From: JAUVXJ01 sp964433755
GTDB taxonomy: Bacteria; Chloroflexota; Anaerolineae; UBA7937; B3-Chlor
NCBI GenBank assembly: GCA_964433755.1
Contig: CAYSSR010000001.1
Span: forward strand, 1,488,001-1,552,000
Direction: 5' to 3'
DNA length: 64,000 bases
Shown: positions 60,728-64,000 of the stretch, in pieces
How the letters are laid out: every line of letters starts with the position of its first letter
Numbering within the stretch: position 1 is the first letter of the stretch
The notes under the pieces: generated by a model
What the model saw: the letters and a program-made list of their open reading frames with translations, nothing else
Told to the model about the DNA's origin: nothing
The model's database searches: none
Position numbers and translations under genes: made by a program

Positions 60728-61759
60728 CTATGGAGCGACGGCGACCTTGATCAGGTTCTTGTCCACTACGAGCCTCTCGAAACCCTTCTCCACCAGGTCG
60801 TCCAGAGGGATGATGTCAGATAGCAGCCCCTCGGTCTTGAACCTCCCGGTCGCTAGATAATCCAGACATTTGCGGGTATCTTCGTAGTCGTAGGCCAGGC
60901 TGGATTTGATGTCCAATTCATGCCTCACCAGGGCAGCCGTGACGACAGTGGTCGGCTCCTCGCTCACACCAAGGTTCAGAACCTGACCTCCGGCCTTGAC
61001 GAGCTCGAGACAAGCCTGAAAAGACTCAGGGGTACCGGCGCACTCGAAGGCGATATCCGCCCCGATCCCATCGTACAGGGCCATCACCTTGTCGCGAAGC
61101 TCTTCTCCTTCATCGAAGGGGTTGAAAGCGACGTCGGCGCCAAACGCCAGAGCCATTTCCCTCTTCACGGGCGAAGGCTGAAGGACAGTGATGTGCCTGG
61201 CGCCACCTATCTTGAGGAGCTGGACGAGGGAGAGGCCGATGGAGGCGGCCCCAGAGACGACAACGTTATCGCCCATCCTGAACGTAGATCGCATGATCCC
61301 GTGGTACGCCGTGGCAATGCAGTCCATCAACACCGCATCCTCGAAGGAGACGTGGTCGGGTATTCTGGCGAGCATGTACTTCGGATCCTTCACCAGCATG
61401 TACTCGGCCATACCGCCGTCACGACGCAGGCCGTTGGTCTGCTCGAAACCTTCCACGCAGATGGAAGGCTGGCCATGGAGACAGTAGTAGCACTCACCAC
61501 AGGGACCGGGTGGGCCAGCGATCACACGGTCGCCCACCTTCCACCCCTCTACCTCTTCGCCCACCTCTGCCACGGTGCCAACGTTCTCGTGCCCCAGCAC
61601 AATGCCCGGAGGAAGGATACCTTCGTAGTAGATGTGCACATCCGTACCGCAGATGCCGCAGTACTTGATCTTGATCACCACCTCGCCAGGGCCAGCCTTG
61701 AGCATCGGCCTGTCCTGAAACTCTATCTGCCTCACCCCCGTGTAGACTGCCGCTTTCAT
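60728..61759 (-). CDS. Zinc-dependent alcohol dehydrogenase (MDR family)
   Basis: This 343-aa enzyme has ATG 61759. Catalytic zinc ligands are C37 in CGICGTDVH and H57/E58 in LGHENVGTVAEVGE; structural zinc cysteines are C87, C90, C93 and C101 in CGECYYCLHGQPSIC. The Rossmann loop is VVVSGAASIGLSLVQLLKIG, with Ala-Ser-Ile-Gly in place of the usual Gly-Pro-Val-Gly. It oxidises a secondary alcohol or sugar alcohol with NAD(P). It lies 242 nt upstream of the nitroreductase gene. Confidence 0.9.
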   Translation of the reverse strand: MKAAVYTGVRQIEFQDRPMLKAGPGEVVIKIKYCGICGTDVHIYYEGILPPGIVLGHENVGTVAEVGEEVEGWKVGDRVIAGPPGPCGECYYCLHGQPSICVEGFEQTNGLRRDGGMAEYMLVKDPKYMLARIPDHVSFEDAVLMDCIATAYHGIMRSTFRMGDNVVVSGAASIGLSLVQLLKIGGARHITVLQPSPVKREMALAFGADVAFNPFDEGEELRDKVMALYDGIGADIAFECAGTPESFQACLELVKAGGQVLNLGVSEEPTTVVTAALVRHELDIKSSLAYDYEDTRKCLDYLATGRFKTEGLLSDIIPLDDLVEKGFERLVVDKNLIKVAVAP

Positions 61760-62252
61760 AGAGCCTCCCGCTCAGCTTCCGGGTCCCGGCTGCTCGCCAC
61801 AACAGGTGGACCTTGCCAGAGACCTCTGCGTGGCTCCGGCGTACACACCGACTGCGCTCCCCCACTCCACAGTGAGGAGTTCGGGACGCACGGCCACCGG
61901 CGTGATGGACTTGAGGTGGTCCGCTCTGCCACGGGGGGAATCGCCGAGGATCGCGAGGGACCGCTCGCAGGAGGCAGTCCGAGGAAGCTCACAGCCGATG
62001 GTGCATCCGGCGCGCACGGGATTGCCACGTTCCGCTCGTGAATGATGCCGAATTGCCGTTCAGTGACTTGCCGCTTGGTTGAGAACACCATCACTCACGT
62101 TGGGAACACTGCACAATCTCACGAGCACCCAGACGACGAGCATAAGCATACGGCGCCGGACAGACAACCTGTCCAACCGTGGCGTCAAGACGTCGAAAGC
62201 CGGCGCAAATCGGCGCAACAACGCAGACCCTGCTCCAGCCTCCCTTATGTCC
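61760..62252. other. No recognisable gene, about 490 bp
   Basis: Several overlapping frames of 60-120 codons exist on both strands, all with random-looking translations. I see no strong promoter and no clear terminator hairpin. Confidence 0.5.
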
Positions 62253-63743
62253 CTACAGACTTGGGGGGAAATCAGGGAGCTGATCGAATATCGGATGCTT
62301 CGTCCCGTCTTTGATCCGCGCCGCCCTCTTTGCCGCCGCCTTGTATCGCTCGAAATCAGCCAAGATGTAGACAGACAGCTTCTGTGCCGCGAGAGAGCCC
62401 TCAGCGTGGATGGTGAGGACATCTTCGTAGGATGACGTCAGGTCCCGTATCAACTTGACCAGACGAAGCCTATGCTCAGTGGGGATGCCCGCCTTGCCAC
62501 CCAGGTACTTGTCCAGCAAATCGTGCGTCTCCGGATTCAAGAAGTCCTTCGCCGAGGGACAGGTCGCGACGATGCCCCCTGCGATATCCTGGATGTGCTT
62601 GGTGGCCTGGTGCCAGTTGTCGGCGAAGTAGAACTTGCAGATGTTGGCATACATAGGATTCGGATACACCAAGTCCGAATCAGGCTCCGAAACACAGTAC
62701 TCGCACGCCGCCCTGCCCATCACCTCCGTCGCTTCCGTGAACATAACGAGCCAGGTCAGCTTGTCCACTACGTGGGATGCCCTTTCGATCCCATTGTATT
62801 CGGCCATCAGTGCGGCAGCACCGGTGAAGAGTTCGAGCTCCACCGCCTTGTACGTCTCGGCGCTGAGGCGGTGGAAATTCGCGAACATGTAGGCGACATC
62901 CCCGGCCAGCTCCCACTCCCCCTTCAAGAATACTCTCTCTTCGGGGATGAAGACGTCGTCGAAGACAATCGTAGCATCGTTCAGGTATACCGCGGAGGTA
63001 ATAGGGTGGTCGAAGAAGTTGCCAGGCTCACTGACCTCCGGCTCGGCAGAGATGAGCGTCACGCCCGGCGCATTAACCGGAACCGCAAAGGCCACTGCAT
63101 ACTCTTTGTCGTCTTCACGCATGGCCCGGCAGGGAGTGACCAGAATCTCGTTACAGAGGGGAGCTTGGCTGATATGGCTCTTGGCACCCCTGACCACGAT
63201 GCCATCCTTTCGTCTGTCGACGATACGGACGTAGTAGTCTTGATGGGGCTGTTGCTGAGATGGTCTGAGGCTTCTGTCTCCTTTGACATCCGTCATACCC
63301 ATGGCGAAGGCGAGGTCATTGTTCTGCAAGTGGCGGCGATACGCCTCTACGCGCTCCGCATAGTTGGTGCCATGCTTGCTGTCAACCCTCTGACTGACCA
63401 CGGTCAGAGCGTTCAATCCATCCTTGGCCACGAACTTCGCTCCCGGCGGTTTCCCGAAGGAGACCCGTGCCCAGAGCTTCACGATCTCTCTCAATCTGAG
63501 AAGATCCTCCCTGCTCCTCTGTGGCATCAGGGCGAAGCTCACCAACTCCCCGTCTTCGTTCTTCTCCGTGACTAGACCTTGGTAGCGAGGGTCTTGCTGC
63601 AAGACGTAGTCAGTGGCCACCCAGTCCCGACATATCTTGAGGATGGGGTGCTCAGTAACATCCTCAACCCTTTCACCATTGCAGTAGACCACTCGACCAT
63701 CTTTGAGACTTTGTATGTATTGCTCCGGCGTAATGATCGCCAT
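62253..63743 (-). CDS. HpaB/4-hydroxybutyryl-CoA dehydratase-type flavoprotein lacking the Fe-S ligands
   Basis: This is a 496-aa protein, ATG 63743, 8 nt after the second of two tandem AGGAGATCT copies. Family blocks are SLRPSQQQPHQDYYVRIVDR, GIVVRGAKSHISQAPLCNEI, FDHPITSAVYLNDATIVFDD and DIAGGIVATCPSAKDFLNPE. In clostridial 4-hydroxybutyryl-CoA dehydratase a Cys-x3-Cys pair and a His-x6-Cys pair bind a [4Fe-4S] cluster; here the first region (WARVSFGKPPGAKF) has no Cys and the second reads HRLSAETY, with Tyr for Cys. It is therefore more likely an FAD monooxygenase-like or cluster-free member. Confidence 0.87.
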   Translation of the reverse strand: MAIITPEQYIQSLKDGRVVYCNGERVEDVTEHPILKICRDWVATDYVLQQDPRYQGLVTEKNEDGELVSFALMPQRSREDLLRLREIVKLWARVSFGKPPGAKFVAKDGLNALTVVSQRVDSKHGTNYAERVEAYRRHLQNNDLAFAMGMTDVKGDRSLRPSQQQPHQDYYVRIVDRRKDGIVVRGAKSHISQAPLCNEILVTPCRAMREDDKEYAVAFAVPVNAPGVTLISAEPEVSEPGNFFDHPITSAVYLNDATIVFDDVFIPEERVFLKGEWELAGDVAYMFANFHRLSAETYKAVELELFTGAAALMAEYNGIERASHVVDKLTWLVMFTEATEVMGRAACEYCVSEPDSDLVYPNPMYANICKFYFADNWHQATKHIQDIAGGIVATCPSAKDFLNPETHDLLDKYLGGKAGIPTEHRLRLVKLIRDLTSSYEDVLTIHAEGSLAAQKLSVYILADFERYKAAAKRAARIKDGTKHPIFDQLPDFPPSL

Positions 63744-64000
63744 GTTCAGATCTCCTAAGATCTCCTTTCTGTGCCAATGCTAGCGCGACACCAACCTGGA
63801 AGCTCGCTGATATGGGCTTCTCTCAGCCAGACGACTCGGAACAGGCCAGAGAATCTCGTGTAGGTTGCCAGCGATCATCACGACAACCGTGCGCCAGCCG
63901 CGAGACTCCTGCCTGCGCCTGGTCAAGCCTCCGAGCCCTTCAGAACAAACTCGAGCCCCCCCAGACGCTCACTCACGTATGGGCATCCCGGTGGCTTGGA

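Noticed and set aside
60920..62041. Plus-strand open frame of 373 codons
   Set aside because: Mostly antisense to the zinc alcohol dehydrogenase and runs into a non-coding gap; the translation has no recognisable domain.
62472..63575. Plus-strand open frame of 367 codons
   Set aside because: Antisense to the HpaB-like gene, whose motifs are unambiguous.
1..64000. CRISPR arrays, tRNA/rRNA genes, phage or insertion-sequence genes
   Set aside because: No regularly spaced repeats, no cloverleaf-like stretches that I could recognise and no transposase or integrase motifs were found in the gaps.

Overview
The window reads as one stretch of a bacterial chromosome, most likely from Chloroflexota (an Anaerolineae-, Dehalococcoidia- or SAR202-like lineage). 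This is inferred from style: lipoproteins with long Thr/Pro/Ala linkers after the lipobox Cys, a DUF11 secreted protein beside a GH-A-like secreted hydrolase, many paralogous CoA and flavin enzymes, and Fe-S-rich anaerobic redox proteins. No rRNA, tRNA, CRISPR array, phage or intact insertion sequence was seen. Almost all genes lie on the minus strand; the exceptions are two secreted-protein genes at the left end, one peptide-type binding protein (44048..45691) and one aldo/keto reductase (52535..53728).

Layout. 0-3 kb: secreted GH-A-like protein (cut by the window edge), DUF11 protein, a decayed copy of the hydrolase C-terminus, and a membrane protein of unknown function. 3.3-5.8 kb: acyl-CoA synthetase and DUF169 protein. 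6-14 kb: a GntR/FCD regulator followed by a complete branched-chain-type ABC importer (G, F, H, M, substrate-binding protein) with a second AMP-forming acyl-CoA ligase between F and H. 14.4-15.7 kb: DNA polymerase IV. 16-20 kb: two 2-keto-3-deoxy-sugar kinase/aldolase pairs. 20-26 kb: two aminotransferases, a flavin reductase, a frameshifted short-chain dehydrogenase remnant, a four-cluster ferredoxin, an iron-sulfur flavoprotein and a DUF917 protein. 26-35 kb: a peptide-type ABC importer, an aldehyde ferredoxin oxidoreductase and an Lrp/AsnC regulator. 35-43 kb: an IclR regulator, an adjacent pair of dissimilar acyl-CoA dehydrogenases, a four-cluster ferredoxin, a bis-MGD molybdenum enzyme and a SnoaL/BaiE-like protein. 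44-64 kb: a second peptide-type importer whose binding protein is convergent to its permease/ATPase genes, followed upstream by two large Old-Yellow-Enzyme-type reductases, two more SnoaL-like proteins, two MaoC-like hot-dog proteins, an Fe-S aldo/keto reductase, a nitroreductase with a polyproline insert, a zinc alcohol dehydrogenase and an HpaB/4-hydroxybutyryl-CoA-dehydratase-type flavoprotein.

How it fits together. I infer a catabolic island for carboxylic-acid-bearing, probably cyclic or branched substrates. ABC importers bring substrates in, the acyl-CoA ligases activate them, and dehydrogenases, enoate reductases, hydratase-like folds and SnoaL-type proteins process the CoA esters. Ferredoxins and the W/Mo enzymes handle electrons. 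The part from about 37 to 64 kb resembles, in its mix of families, bile-acid 7-dehydroxylation (BaiCD/BaiH-like reductases, BaiE-like fold) combined with mycobacterial steroid side-chain acyl-CoA dehydrogenase pairs. It matches no pathway I know, and the two reductases share an altered active-site motif. This is the best candidate for an undescribed system here. Regulation is by three local regulators (GntR, Lrp, IclR) plus three clear TTGACA/TATAAT-type promoters, two of them carrying palindromes at the transcription start.
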